Assembly (NCBI RefSeq): GCF_003046625.1
Contig: NZ_QAAD01000018.1
Location: forward strand, 23,559-87,558
From: Mangrovibacterium marinum
Lineage (GTDB): Bacteria > Bacteroidota > Bacteroidia > Bacteroidales > Prolixibacteraceae
Direction of reading: 5' to 3'
Length of the DNA stretch: 64,000 bases
The position numbers and the translations under genes are program-made. The notes below the pieces were generated by a model. The model made no database searches. It was not told the origin of the DNA and saw only the letters and a list, made by a program, of their open reading frames with translations. Numbering within the stretch: the first letter of the stretch is position 1; the number at the start of each line of letters is the position of its first letter. Positions 16,360-25,369 of the stretch are shown piece after piece.

Positions 16360-16389
16360 CAAAAGTAGAGAAAATATTTAATCCTCAAA
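16360..16389 (-). promoter_or_regulatory. Promoter of tRNA-Gln copy 2
   Basis: On the minus strand, TTTG (16386-16389) and TACTTTTG (16360-16367) are separated by 18 bp, matching the Bacteroidota -33/-7 consensus. The downstream words GTCTTTA are shared with the copy 1 promoter, which supports a common origin. Confidence 0.75.
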
Positions 16390-16486
16390 ACGGTTTTTGA
16401 GATTTTTTAGGTTGAAGAACATACTTTTTCTGGCGGTGATTGATTTTCAGCAAAATAGAAAAACAGCAAAAAATTGCAAAATCGGG

Positions 16487-17014
16487 TCATCGATTGGTTT
16501 GCTTGCAGAGCTTTCGCAATAGCTTGGTTCCCCTTGATTTTATCCCCGGGCTGGGGTGTATCTCCAGTTCATTTTCAATTAAAGAAATCAGTTCCGGTTT
16601 CAATTCGTATTCCATTTCTGAAATTTCGAATAGAATTTGCATGGCGTGTACGCGGATGGCAATGGCATAGTTTGGGTTGGTAAATACCGAGAAGGCATAG
16701 TCGAAAAGTTTTCCCGCTTGTTCGCGGGGAATCTCATGCAGACTAATAATTTTGAGTAGGTGCCGTAGCTTGGAGCCGTTTTCGGTTGAGTAAGCGAAAT
16801 CAATGATTGGAGGAATAAACTCATGAACCTGGATCGGATCTTTCTCATTGATTTTATCCAGCAACCAGGCAGCCCTCCAGTTCGAGGAGTGGCTTTCGCT
16901 GAAGACAATTTCAACCAGTTTGTGCATTTCTTCCGGATGGCGATGAAAATAGTCCGGCAGGTAACGCACGTCTCCCCATTCAATGATGAGTTGCTGAATT
17001 TCTTCCGAGGTCAT
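16487..17014 (-). CDS. Hypothetical HEAT-like helical protein
   Basis: This is a 175-residue soluble protein. The start is placed at ATG 17014 (MTSEEIQQLI); an upstream ATG at 17068 would overlap the divergent Nudix gene's start. The sequence is a series of amphipathic helices such as NWRAAWLLDKI, LRHLLKIISL, AIRVHAMQILFEI and SRGTKLLRKL. This pattern is typical of HEAT/ARM-type solenoids that hold protein partners. There is no signal peptide and no catalytic motif. Divergent from the Nudix gene with a short shared promoter region. Function is unknown. Confidence 0.7.
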   Translation of the reverse strand: MTSEEIQQLIIEWGDVRYLPDYFHRHPEEMHKLVEIVFSESHSSNWRAAWLLDKINEKDPIQVHEFIPPIIDFAYSTENGSKLRHLLKIISLHEIPREQAGKLFDYAFSVFTNPNYAIAIRVHAMQILFEISEMEYELKPELISLIENELEIHPSPGIKSRGTKLLRKLCKQTNR

Positions 17015-17069
17015 GATCTTTGTTTCAAATGAAAGGCTAAATTTAGGCATTACACCAAAGTTATTCACG

Positions 17070-17513
17070 ATGATTGAGGTTTGTTGTGCGTTAATTTTTC
17101 ATCAGGGACGACTGTTGGCCGTGCAGCGGCATGCCGATACCGACCATCCGAATCAATGGGAGTTTCCGGGCGGAAAGATTGAAGTGGGGGAGACCGCGGT
17201 TGAATGTATCGGGCGCGAAATTCAGGAAGAGCTGGGCATCGTTGTGCGGCCCGAGGCTTTTTTATATCCGTTGGTGCACGATTATGGCAGCAAGCAGGTT
17301 AAGCTGTACCCTTTTGTTTGCCAACGGGGAATGCAGGAGCTGTGCTTAACGGAGCATCAGAGGTACATCTGGCTAAATGCCAGTGAGCTTGGGCAGCCGG
17401 ACTGGCAGGAGGCCGATCGCTTACTGATCGCCTTAACCCGCCTGGAACAACTACATTGGTTTGGGCAGGATGATGAAGATGGAGGAAAAAAGCAGTGCCC
17501 AGCCCAGGATTGA
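17070..17513 (+). CDS. Nudix hydrolase, MutT-like (8-oxo-dGTP diphosphatase type)
   Basis: This 147-residue pyrophosphohydrolase carries a complete Nudix box, G-x5-E-x7-REUXEEXGU, read as GKIEVGE...REIQEELGI at about residues 38-60. Together with the short length and MIEVCCALIFHQGRLL start, it resembles the MutT group that clears oxidised dGTP, so prevention of replication errors is the likely role. Other nucleotide substrates are possible. Start at ATG 17070. The C-terminus runs 63 bp into the convergent membrane protein gene; the last ~20 residues (WFGQDDEDGGKK...) are atypical and look like read-through into its antisense strand. Confidence 0.85.
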   Translation: MIEVCCALIFHQGRLLAVQRHADTDHPNQWEFPGGKIEVGETAVECIGREIQEELGIVVRPEAFLYPLVHDYGSKQVKLYPFVCQRGMQELCLTEHQRYIWLNASELGQPDWQEADRLLIALTRLEQLHWFGQDDEDGGKKQCPAQD

Positions 17514-17960
17514 AAGGGTCATGTAGGTCACAATGTGTTTCTTGCGCGAGTAATATTTTTTCAGCAAAAACGCGCCGATGGGAATGCTCAGTAAGCTGGG
17601 GGTCATGATGATGATGCCCCAAAAGCCGTATTTCTTCTTCAGTTTGGCAATCAACCGGGCTTTCTTGTTGATCTTTTGTCGCGCCGGTTTTTCCTTGGCT
17701 TCGATCATCCGGTGCAGATCAACCCGAAGTACTTTCTTGATGGCTGCCAGTAATTTGTGGTGATGCTGATAGTAGAAATGAATGAGATGACCGCTCAGAT
17801 AATAGAAAAAATAAAAACCGCTGATGCCGCCAATGGTCACCACAATCAGGCTTTGTAAAAAATCAACACCTAGCAGCATGGCATAGGGGAAGGTGATGAA
17901 ATATTTTACGGTAGCCATTAAGTAAATATGAAGTAGTTTGAAAACAGCAGCGAAACTCAT
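17451..17960 (-). CDS. Small multi-pass membrane protein of unknown function
   Basis: This 169-residue protein has four predicted membrane segments: residues about 20-38 (FPYAMLLGVDFLQSLIVV), 40-58, a basic cytoplasmic stretch with KINKKARLIAKLKKK, then about 110-130 (GFWGIIIMTPSLLSIPIG) and 140-165. The C-terminal half, a basic helix followed by GIIxxTPxLLSxPxGxF, resembles the layout of small-multidrug-export or DedA-like proteins, but not closely enough to name. The start at 17960 is decided by a strong Shine-Dalgarno (AAAGGAGG at 17971-17978); an upstream ATG at 18017 lacks one. Confidence 0.65.
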   Translation of the reverse strand: MSFAAVFKLLHIYLMATVKYFITFPYAMLLGVDFLQSLIVVTIGGISGFYFFYYLSGHLIHFYYQHHHKLLAAIKKVLRVDLHRMIEAKEKPARQKINKKARLIAKLKKKYGFWGIIIMTPSLLSIPIGAFLLKKYYSRKKHIVTYMTLSILGWALLFSSIFIILPKPM

Positions 17961-17970
17961 ACCCGACAAT

Positions 17971-17978
17971 CCTCCTTT
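17971..17978 (-). promoter_or_regulatory. Shine-Dalgarno that decides the start of the membrane protein gene
   Basis: AAAGGAGG on the minus strand lies 10 nt before ATG 17960. Such strong purine boxes are infrequent in front of genes in this window, which favours the shorter protein. Confidence 0.6.
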
Positions 17979-18151
17979 ATATAACTTGAACTCAAAGTTT
18001 ATAAAAAAGTTTGGCAAGTGGCTGATTTTTTAAGCGCAGATTTAGATTTGTTAACGATTCTTTTCCGACGACCTCCTGCTTGGAAGATGAGGGGCTTCGT
18101 TTTCGCGCAACAATGCGTACATTTGATCATTCAATATAAAAATGCCAAACA

Positions 18152-18673
18152 ATGTGTACAATACAAGAATGGTTTGATTCAAAAGTCTGGGCCGACGGAT
18201 TAGGCCTCAGTCTGGATCCCTCGGTTGACGTTGACGAGTTTTATAAACAATATCATGCCAGCCCCGAACGCTGGAAGGCTGTCTTCGCGTTTATGAAAAA
18301 AGATCTCTCATCGTTGGAGGTCGGCAAGTATCCCATCATTGAAGGCGAGCTTACCGCAATTGTTTCCGAATACAATACGAAGGAGCCCGAAGATGCCCGT
18401 TGGGAGGCACACCGCCGATTTATCGACTTGCAGTACCTGATTTCGGGTGAAGAGCAGATGGGTGTGATGCCGCTGGCCGATGCAAAAAATGCCGGTGCGT
18501 ACAACGCTGAAAAAGACCTGATCTTTTACGGCGACAATGACGGGCCTTTGTACCGGGCCACTTCCGCGAATTATTTCCTGTTTTTCCCCGGCGATCTGCA
18601 CCGCCCGGGTGTAAAGAGCGGAGAAGCTGCTCCGGTGAAAAAGCTGGTTCTTAAAATCGCCGTGGCCGAATAG
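18152..18673 (+). CDS. YhcH/YjgK/YiaL (DUF386) family protein
   Basis: This 173-residue cupin-like protein shows the family signatures RRFIDLQYLISGEE, FLFFPGDLHRPG and KKLVLKIAV, including the Glu and His residues expected to bind a metal (EAHRRFID, PGDLHRP). Family members are linked to handling of sugars such as N-acetylneuraminate or N-glycolylneuraminate and are sometimes annotated as a beta-galactosidase beta subunit. With a sialidase-like lipoprotein 2.4 kb away, a sugar-processing role is attractive but not proven. It stands alone on the plus strand, convergent with the histidine kinase gene. Confidence 0.88.
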   Translation: MCTIQEWFDSKVWADGLGLSLDPSVDVDEFYKQYHASPERWKAVFAFMKKDLSSLEVGKYPIIEGELTAIVSEYNTKEPEDARWEAHRRFIDLQYLISGEEQMGVMPLADAKNAGAYNAEKDLIFYGDNDGPLYRATSANYFLFFPGDLHRPGVKSGEAAPVKKLVLKIAVAE

Positions 18674-18732
18674 TCCGCCCCGAAGCCGGGGGCAGAAGCT
18701 TTGCGGCTTGTGTCTCCGGTTTTGCTTATTTG

Positions 18733-20808
18733 CTAGCTGGGCTTTTCGCTGGCAATTGGCAGTTGCAGCCGGAAGACAGTACCCTTGTTTTGCTCGCTCT
18801 GAACGCGGATCTCTCCCTGCATGGCCTCGGTAAACTCCTTGCAGAAGGATAAGCCCAGCCCGGTACTTTTGCGTCCCTGTGCATCTTTGCCGGCTTGCTT
18901 TTGGTTGTTGTCGAACAGTTGTTGCACTTGCTGTTTGCTCATGCCCATGCCGGTATCGGCGATGGCAATTTCGGCCCGGCCGTCGTTGGCGGTGCAACTA
19001 ATGGCAATGCGCCCTCCCGGTGGCGTAAATTTTATGGCGTTGTTCAGGATGTTTCGGTAAATCGTGTTCAGCATATTTTGGTCGGCCAACACCGAAACTT
19101 CATCCATCTGCGGATAGTCCAGAATCAACTTTTGTTCTTCGGCCAGCTGTTGGTATATTTCATGGTGCTGTTTCACCACTTCCTTCACCGATACGGGCTG
19201 GATGAACGGACGGATGTCTCCGGCCTGTGTTCGGGCCCAGTTTAGCAGGTTGGTGGTTAGGTCGAGCACCGATCCGGCCATCTTGCTGATCTCTTTCGAT
19301 ACGGACTTCAGTTCTTCGGTTTGGCCTTCTTCGGTCATAAAATCGATAATTTCGCTGAAGTTGAAGATGCTGATCAGGGGGCTTCTTAAGTCGTGCCCGA
19401 TAATCCGGAAGATCCGGTTTTGTGTGTCCAGCGATTGTTGCAGGTTTTTATTTTGCGAGGCGATAATGTTGCGCTGGTTGGTAAGCCGTTTTTTCTGAAT
19501 GGAGATCAGCTTGTTTTTTCGTCGGTTGACAAAGTAGATGTAGATGAATAGCAGTAAGATGCAGCTGATAAACAGCGACAGCAAAATCAGAAAACGGCTG
19601 TGGGCTTTTTGTTGAAGAATGATGTTTTCCTGTTGTGCATTTTCTTTCGAGAGCTTTTCAATCTCGTGGTTTTTTTTCTCGTTCTCGTATTTCTTTTCCA
19701 GCTCAATGATTTTGTTGGTCGTCTCGGTTTGGTAAAGACTGTCCTTGAGCTCGTAATACTTCGTCAAGTAGTCAATTTCCAGCTGCTGGTAGTCTGCCCG
19801 CCGGCTGCTTTTTGCCAGGTCGGCATACACCAGGTACAGGTTGTTGTAATTGTCCTGAATTGCTTTGATGTTGCCGGTGCTTTGGGCAGCCTCCAGTGCC
19901 CGCTGGTAGTAGTCGATGGACTGCTCGTAGTTGCCCCGTTCGTAATCGATGGCTCCCAAAACCCGCAGACAGCGCTCCAGTTGGGCTTTCTCGCCGCTGG
20001 CCTGGTAAAAAGTCATGGCCTGCTTTATGTTGCTGGTGGCTTTGGCATAATCCTGTTTGCGGTAGTTGATGCCGCCCATATTGTAAAGTACCAGCGCCTT
20101 TTGGCGGGTGTAGCTCGTGTTTTCCAGTTGTTGCGAGGCCTGACTATACAGCGTTTCTGCCTCATCGTATTTTTCGCGCATGGCGTAAACATTACCCTTG
20201 TTCAGCAAGGTTTGGTAACGATTATAGGCCGGTAGCTCGTCGAAGTAATTCGCGATGATTTGGTCGTAATACTGAAGTGCCAAGTCAAATTTCTGAAGTT
20301 TTTTGTAGATGATGGCCAGCTCGTTGGCTATCCGGAAGCGCAACAAGACCGGGTCGTCGTCCTGCACTAATTGCTGGGCTTTTAAAACATAGTCGCCGGC
20401 CTCGTCAAGTTTGTAAATTTGTACTTTATTGATGCCCAGCTGAAGGTAGGCTTTGGCCGTCATCAAGCGGTTGGCCGAGCGTTGAGCCTGCTCCAGTACC
20501 GTTGCGGCAAGCTGGTTGGCCGAGTCCTGCTGGTTGAGAAAACGACGGATGTTGCTTTCCTCCAGCTGAAGCTCCCAGCGTGCTTTCTGCTGCCCATTCT
20601 GCTGATAAAGTTGTACTTGCTCGCGGATGGTTGCCAGTGCACTGTCCGGGCTGTTCTCCGATTGCTCGCGGATATGCTCCAGCAACGATTCAATGGTCAG
20701 GCTGTCGCGGACGGAAGGTTCTGCCATGCTCGGGGCGCTTAGCAAGAGCAGGAGAGCGATAAGGGTGAGCCGAAATCGGCGGCCGGGATTAATATCGTTT
20801 CTATACAT
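18733..20808 (-). CDS. TPR-containing sensor histidine kinase
   Basis: This 691-residue protein has an N-terminal signal segment (about 1-29), a long run of tetratricopeptide-like repeats (about 60-350, for example ALQYYDQII and ALVLYNMGGINYRKQDYAKA) predicted to be periplasmic, a coiled-coil linker, and a single membrane helix (about 406-428). The cytoplasmic kinase core follows: HisKA with the phospho-acceptor His472 in IGHDLRSPL, N-box NNAIKFTPPGG, G1-box ADTGMGM, and G2-box STGLGLSF. Domain order matches Bacteroidota TPR-HKs. No response regulator is adjacent and no receiver or output domain is fused, so the partner is unknown. The stimulus is probably a protein or peptide sensed by the TPRs. 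Confidence 0.92.
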   Translation of the reverse strand: MYRNDINPGRRFRLTLIALLLLLSAPSMAEPSVRDSLTIESLLEHIREQSENSPDSALATIREQVQLYQQNGQQKARWELQLEESNIRRFLNQQDSANQLAATVLEQAQRSANRLMTAKAYLQLGINKVQIYKLDEAGDYVLKAQQLVQDDDPVLLRFRIANELAIIYKKLQKFDLALQYYDQIIANYFDELPAYNRYQTLLNKGNVYAMREKYDEAETLYSQASQQLENTSYTRQKALVLYNMGGINYRKQDYAKATSNIKQAMTFYQASGEKAQLERCLRVLGAIDYERGNYEQSIDYYQRALEAAQSTGNIKAIQDNYNNLYLVYADLAKSSRRADYQQLEIDYLTKYYELKDSLYQTETTNKIIELEKKYENEKKNHEIEKLSKENAQQENIILQQKAHSRFLILLSLFISCILLLFIYIYFVNRRKNKLISIQKKRLTNQRNIIASQNKNLQQSLDTQNRIFRIIGHDLRSPLISIFNFSEIIDFMTEEGQTEELKSVSKEISKMAGSVLDLTTNLLNWARTQAGDIRPFIQPVSVKEVVKQHHEIYQQLAEEQKLILDYPQMDEVSVLADQNMLNTIYRNILNNAIKFTPPGGRIAISCTANDGRAEIAIADTGMGMSKQQVQQLFDNNQKQAGKDAQGRKSTGLGLSFCKEFTEAMQGEIRVQSEQNKGTVFRLQLPIASEKPS

Positions 20809-20927
20809 AAGGAAGTCAGGATGGCTGGGGATTGATTGAAAGCTGCCGGGATTTTTATCTGCGATTTCAAACCTCCCAATGAGATGAACACTGGCGTTAA
20901 CAAGTGCTGGTTGGTGGTAGTTGTCTT

Positions 20928-21278
20928 TTAGTCAGCATCGCTGAAGTCGATCTTGGTATCTCGGGCATTAGCGGTTTCATTCTCTCCGGCAAGATCCTGC
21001 TGAATAAGGCATTTGATCGTTGTATACTGACTGGCAACAGCGCTGTCGATGGAGATCGTTCCCGAGATAACCGGCTCGTCGGGACCATTCACAATTTCAA
21101 TTCGGGACGATAAACGAATGGTTACTGCCCAATAGTTGTGGCTGTCGTCTGTGACAGGAGCCTGGTCAATCCCGATAATTGTTTGCTTGCTGTCGGCCTG
21201 GAAAACAAAGCCCAGCTCGTAATGTCCCGATTCGTGTTGGCTTAGCCGGAGATAGGGGGTGTATTTTAGCATTTTCAA
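20928..21278 (-). CDS. Hypothetical protein
   Basis: This 116-residue soluble protein is rich in beta-strand-forming residues (YTPYLRLSQHESGHYELGFVF and WAVTIRLSSRIEIVNG) and has an acidic C-terminal tail. There is no signal peptide, membrane segment or recognised catalytic motif. Codon use and base composition match neighbouring genes, and it sits 119 bp upstream of the histidine kinase on the same strand, so it is likely real. I do not recognise a family. Confidence 0.55.
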   Translation of the reverse strand: MKMLKYTPYLRLSQHESGHYELGFVFQADSKQTIIGIDQAPVTDDSHNYWAVTIRLSSRIEIVNGPDEPVISGTISIDSAVASQYTTIKCLIQQDLAGENETANARDTKIDFSDAD

Positions 21279-22345
21279 TGATTTGTTTGGCCCTCTGCCG
21301 GGCAGAGGTCGTTAGTTTTGCCTAAAAATAATCAATGAAACTGAAAAATGATCCGATTCAGTTGATTTTTAGTCGAGAGTTATGAGACATTTCGTGTTTG
21401 TCCCAAAAAACGGTAATCCGCCACTTTTTTTACCACAGAGGACACAGAGGATTGCACAGCGTTCCATAAAGGGAGCTGGTTACTTGTTATTAGGCCTTGT
21501 TGGTTCTCCCTTTAGGGAGTCAGAGGGTAAAACAAGGACGGGCGATTTGTTGCTGGTTACTGGTTGCTGGTTGCTGGTTACTGGTTGCTGGTTGCTGGTT
21601 ACTGGTTGCTGGTTCATCAGGCATTCAATCCTTCAATCCTTAAATTTGTCGATCACTCCAGTAATCTAAGCATCCGGTAGTCCGACTATCCAGCAATCCG
21701 AGTATCCGGTAATCCGTCAACTGCGCCTTCTTCCAATCGTCAATGGTAAATCGTTAAATTGTAAATTGTCCCTGGCGCTTTTCCCAAGATCGAAGGGGTG
21801 CGGGGCTGTTCTATCCCGGGGTGCCGCTTCTGGCCTACCAAAGGCAGGCTTCGTCGCTCTGCCCCGGGCTGAATTAACCTGGCCTTTCAGGCTGGTGCTC
21901 TCTTCAACTGGTTGCTGGTTGCTGGTTGCTTGTTACTAGTTACTGGTTACTGGTTACTGGTTCATCAGGCATTCATTCCTTCACTCCATCAATCCTTCAA
22001 TTTGTCCTTCAATCCAAACATCCGACCATCCAGCAATCCGAGTATCTGGTAATCCGTCAACTGCGCCTTCTTCCAATCGTCAATGGTAAATCGTTAAATT
22101 GTAAATTGTCCCTGGCTGTTCCTCCATCAATCCATCAATCCGTCAGTCCTTCAATCCTTAAATTTGTCGATCACTCCAGTAATCTAAGCATCCGGTAGTC
22201 CGACTATCCAGCAATCCGAGTATCCGGTAATCCGTCAACTGTGCCTTCTTCCAATCGTCAATGGTAAATCGTTAAATAGTAAATTGTCCCTGGCAGTTCC
22301 TCCTTCAATCCTTCAATCCTTCAATCCGTCAATCCATCAATCCGG
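21279..22345. repeat. Composite intergenic repeat block C (plus orientation)
   Basis: No gene is supported. The block holds a CCACAGAGG-type nonamer stretch (about 21432-21463), the conserved hairpin (21493-21539, one outer-arm mismatch), nine CTGGTTR heptamers (21553-21615), TTCAATCC octamers, CCnnYAAT octamers (about 21657-21720) and the AATCGTCAATGG module. At about 21780-21900 lies a GC-rich segment with CCCGGGGTGCCGCTT and GGCCTTTCAGGCTGG not seen elsewhere here. A second, then a third partial series of heptamers, octamers and the AATCGTCAATGG module follows up to the crtYcd stop codon. Confidence 0.85.
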
Positions 22346-23035
22346 TCAATAGTATTTCCCTTCTTTTAAAGTCTCGTAGATGGTTGTGTTCATCAGTAAG
22401 AGCAGAAAAAAGTATCCAAAATCTTCCACCGGAATATGGAAGATGCGCAGGCCCAGGATGTGTTCCGGATGATACTCCACAACAGGCAGGCCGGTTAGAA
22501 TGCCGTTAACGATCAGGAAGGGGAGCAGCCCGATTAAAAAGCAGAGGTAGAATTTGGTCAGATGGGCTTTAAAGCGGTTGCGGAAGATGGTGTAGCCCAG
22601 GTAAATTGCCAGAAACAGGAAGTTGAAGAAGGTATAGAGCTGTGCCCGGTGAAAGTAACTGATGGCTGCTGATCCGGCGATGATGAACAGGCTGAGAGCA
22701 AGCATCAAATTGGGCATTTCCAGGCGGGGCAGGTAAGCTTTCATCACCTCGTAAATAAATAAACTGGCATAGGGAATGCACAGGAAGAACAGCCATTCTT
22801 CGACGGGCAAGCCCAGATAGCCATAGCCGGTGACATAATCCGGGTTGAAGCTCCAGATTCCTGCATCGGTAAAATGAACGTCCCACATTAGAAAAACAGC
22901 GGCGCTAACCAATATGGCCGGAAACAGGTATTTCCAGTGGGTGTAAAAATGAACCTTTCGGTCGAAGCTTAGGGCCAGCGGAATGGCAATGGTTCCCAGT
23001 AAAAGGGCCGCATAAGTAAACTGTGCTGCTTGCAT
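22346..23035 (-). CDS. crtY: Lycopene cyclase, CrtYcd-type (fused heterodimeric form)
   Basis: This 229-residue membrane protein has about seven transmembrane helices and two copies of the cyclase signature: PVEEWLFFLCIPY (about residue 78) and PVEDFGYFFLLLLMN (about residue 200). These correspond to the CrtYc and CrtYd halves fused in one chain, as in Bacteroidota and fungal cyclases. It closes one or both ends of lycopene to beta-ionone rings. Since the cluster also carries CruF and CrtD, which act on an acyclic end, the product here is probably the monocyclic gamma-carotene series. It directly abuts the crtB stop codon (no gap), in operon crtI-crtB-crtYcd. Confidence 0.9.
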   Translation of the reverse strand: MQAAQFTYAALLLGTIAIPLALSFDRKVHFYTHWKYLFPAILVSAAVFLMWDVHFTDAGIWSFNPDYVTGYGYLGLPVEEWLFFLCIPYASLFIYEVMKAYLPRLEMPNLMLALSLFIIAGSAAISYFHRAQLYTFFNFLFLAIYLGYTIFRNRFKAHLTKFYLCFLIGLLPFLIVNGILTGLPVVEYHPEHILGLRIFHIPVEDFGYFFLLLLMNTTIYETLKEGKYY

Positions 23036-23875
23036 CTACAAAATATTAAAAGCATTTTTCAGATAGGCATTCGCCAAAAGGTACATCTTCCGGGGATTCG
23101 ACAGCCGGTAGCGTTGCCGTAAAATGTCGGCAGGACGGGCCCGCTTGATCTTGCGGAACAGACGCAGGTAATAGATGTACGCCAGATATACCCCAAAGCG
23201 AACTTCCTTTTTGAGCGCCCGGATTCCCTGGTAGGCTGCTTTGAAATCGGCGTCAATCTCGGCTTCTATGCGTCTTTTACTGGCCAGGTCGAACCGGCGA
23301 AAATCGATGTCCTGAAAGTAGATTCGCCCTTTGTTTTCGAAATCATCCTGCGCATCACGCAGAAAGTTGACCTTCTGAAATGCAGCACCCAGCTTGCGGG
23401 CCGGCTCAACAAGCCCGGCATATTTTTCCGGCTCGTCGAAATAGAAAACACGCAGACACATCAGCCCCACGGCCTCAGCCGAGCCGTAAATGTAGCGTTC
23501 CAACAGCCGGGGATCGTACTCACTTTGGTAAAGATCCATCTCCATGCTGCTCAAAAAGGCTTCGATCAGATGGTGGTCGATGCTGTAGTGGCGCACGGCT
23601 TCCTGAAAGCTGTCGATAATGGGGTTGATGCTGAAACCCCGCTCGATGGCTTTCCAGCTCTCGGCCTTAAACTCGTTGAACAGCAGCCGTTGATCCTGCT
23701 CAAAGAAGGTGTCGACAATCTCGTCGGCATAGCGCACATAGCCATAGATGCTGTAGATGCCCGGGCGGTACCTGGCATTCAACATGCGCACCCCCAGCGA
23801 AAAGGAAGTGCTGTAGTTGCGGGTGGTGATCCGGCTGCAATCGAGGTTGTTTTTACGATAAAGTTCCATGATCAT
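23036..23875 (-). CDS. crtB: Phytoene synthase
   Basis: This 279-residue trans-isoprenyl diphosphate synthase-fold enzyme joins two geranylgeranyl diphosphates to 15-cis-phytoene, the first committed step. Both aspartate-rich metal sites are present: YADEIVDTF (Asp51, Asp55) and FLRDAQDDFENKGR. The N-terminal SFSLGVRML segment is typical of phytoene rather than squalene synthases. Start is ATG 23875, or ATG 23869 two codons later. Either start lies inside the end of crtI (overlap 17-23 bp), implying translational coupling. Confidence 0.93.
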   Translation of the reverse strand: MIMELYRKNNLDCSRITTRNYSTSFSLGVRMLNARYRPGIYSIYGYVRYADEIVDTFFEQDQRLLFNEFKAESWKAIERGFSINPIIDSFQEAVRHYSIDHHLIEAFLSSMEMDLYQSEYDPRLLERYIYGSAEAVGLMCLRVFYFDEPEKYAGLVEPARKLGAAFQKVNFLRDAQDDFENKGRIYFQDIDFRRFDLASKRRIEAEIDADFKAAYQGIRALKKEVRFGVYLAYIYYLRLFRKIKRARPADILRQRYRLSNPRKMYLLANAYLKNAFNIL

Positions 23876-25337
23876 TTAAAATTCGTTCGGTTACAAGTCG
23901 CGATGAGATAACAGTCATGGGTAGCCCCGTTCCCGGAACGGTGGAAGCTCCCGCGTAGTAGAGGTTTGTCAGCTGCTCGTCCTTGTTTGAAGGACGGAAA
24001 CCGCCAACCTGGTTCAGATCGTGAGCCAGCCCCAGGCCACTGCCCCGGTACAGGTTGAAAAGGCTTTCCCACTGTTGCGGATCGTACACCGTCCGGCTTT
24101 CGGTATGCGCTGCAAAGTCGAAGCCGGTGCGTTCGCTCAAATCCTGGACGATGGCATCGGCAATTGTTTCGGCATCGTCCCAGTTTGGCTTGAAACGCAA
24201 ATCGGGCACCGGACAAAGGATGAAAACACTTTCCTTGCCCGGGGGCGCGTAGTCCGGATTGTGCATCGACTGAATGTTTACATAGTAATACGGCTTGTCG
24301 AGCTTGATGCTGTTTTTAAAAATCTTATGGGCGTATTCTTCGAAATTTCTCCGCAGAAAATAGTTGTGATGGTACATATTTTTCACCTTGGTGTTCAGTC
24401 CCAGGTAGATGGTTAGCGGCGCTAAAGTCCACTTTTGGGCATCCAGCTTTTGCGGACTGAACTTTTTACGGCCGAGCACTTGTCCGCGGAAGGCAGCTGC
24501 ATCGGCGTTCACCACAAAAAGGTCAGCCTCCCAGCGCTTGCCGGTCGTGTCGATAAAAGCACTTAGCCGGTCGTTTCGCTCTTCAAAGCGGTTAATCTCC
24601 ACGCCGAAATGCATCTGCACCCGGCGTTTTCCCAGCTCTGCAACCAGCCCTTCCACAATCTTGTACATCCCTCCTTTTACGTTGTGGTAGCCGTCGTGTA
24701 CCAGCTCGGTGTAATTCAGCATGGCATAAACCGCCGGTGTGTCGAAAGGCGTGGATCCCAGGAAGAAACCAACCAGCGAAAAAATCACTTTCACTTCAAA
24801 CGAATCGAAATTGCGCTCCATTTCTTTCCACATCGAATAGAACATCTTGGGAGCGTGTTTCAGCGGAACCCGGGTTAGTTGCAACAGGTAGCCAAGCAGG
24901 CTGTCGAAGTTCTGCTTGATGACAATGTGCTCGGTGTCGTGAAAAATTTCACCGGCAGCTTTCAGAAATCGGCGCAGCTTTTCCTCCAGGCCAACTTCCA
25001 GCTCTTTAAATTCTTCGGCCAGCTTTTTTAGATCTTTATAAATCAAATAGGAACGTTGGTCCCCCTCGAAATGAACCGCATACAGCGGATCCAACTCAAC
25101 AAATTCAAAGGGCATCGGAATCCCGCAGTAGTCGGCCAGCTCCTTAAATTCGTAGCTCATGCTGAAAAAGGTTGGGGCCATATCGAATTTAAATCCGTCC
25201 TTCTCCAATAGGTTTAACCGACCTCCCGGACGATGATATTTCTCTACCATCTCCACTGCGTAGCCTTTGCTGCTTAGTCTGAGGGCTGTCGACAATCCGG
25301 CTAGTCCGGTTCCGATGATTAGTGCTTTTTGAGTCAT
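23853..25337 (-). CDS. crtI: Phytoene desaturase
   Basis: This 494-residue FAD-dependent CrtI-type desaturase introduces double bonds into phytoene to give lycopene at the cytoplasmic membrane. The N-terminal dinucleotide fold GTGLAGLSTALRL with the PGGRLNLLEKDGFKFD extension is clear, as is the C-terminal family signature ASTVPGTGLPM. The length is normal for the family (490-510). First gene of the minus-strand half of the carotenoid cluster, divergent from crtD with a 111-bp shared region. The cluster has two CrtI-like paralogues; this one is assigned to phytoene by its place next to crtB. Confidence 0.92.
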   Translation of the reverse strand: MTQKALIIGTGLAGLSTALRLSSKGYAVEMVEKYHRPGGRLNLLEKDGFKFDMAPTFFSMSYEFKELADYCGIPMPFEFVELDPLYAVHFEGDQRSYLIYKDLKKLAEEFKELEVGLEEKLRRFLKAAGEIFHDTEHIVIKQNFDSLLGYLLQLTRVPLKHAPKMFYSMWKEMERNFDSFEVKVIFSLVGFFLGSTPFDTPAVYAMLNYTELVHDGYHNVKGGMYKIVEGLVAELGKRRVQMHFGVEINRFEERNDRLSAFIDTTGKRWEADLFVVNADAAAFRGQVLGRKKFSPQKLDAQKWTLAPLTIYLGLNTKVKNMYHHNYFLRRNFEEYAHKIFKNSIKLDKPYYYVNIQSMHNPDYAPPGKESVFILCPVPDLRFKPNWDDAETIADAIVQDLSERTGFDFAAHTESRTVYDPQQWESLFNLYRGSGLGLAHDLNQVGGFRPSNKDEQLTNLYYAGASTVPGTGLPMTVISSRLVTERILNDHGTLS

Positions 25338-25352
25338 GTTGTTTAGGAAAAA

Positions 25353-25369
25353 TGTTTATTCATTAAACA
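25353..25369. promoter_or_regulatory. Perfect inverted repeat in the crtI-crtD divergent region
   Basis: TGTTTA-N5-TAAACA (25353-25358 and 25364-25369) is a perfect 6+6 palindrome, 16 bp from the crtI start. A second half-matching copy, TGTTTATTAATTTATTGAAC, lies at 25421-25440 immediately before crtD. The pair flanks the shared promoter region and is a candidate operator for joint pigment control. No regulator gene is in the cluster. Confidence 0.5.

Noticed and set aside
14696..18673. Sialic-acid utilisation locus formed by the sialidase-like lipoprotein and the YhcH-family gene
   Set aside because: They are on opposite strands, 2.4 kb apart, with tRNAs, a Nudix gene and others between; no nan genes or SusCD pair is present.
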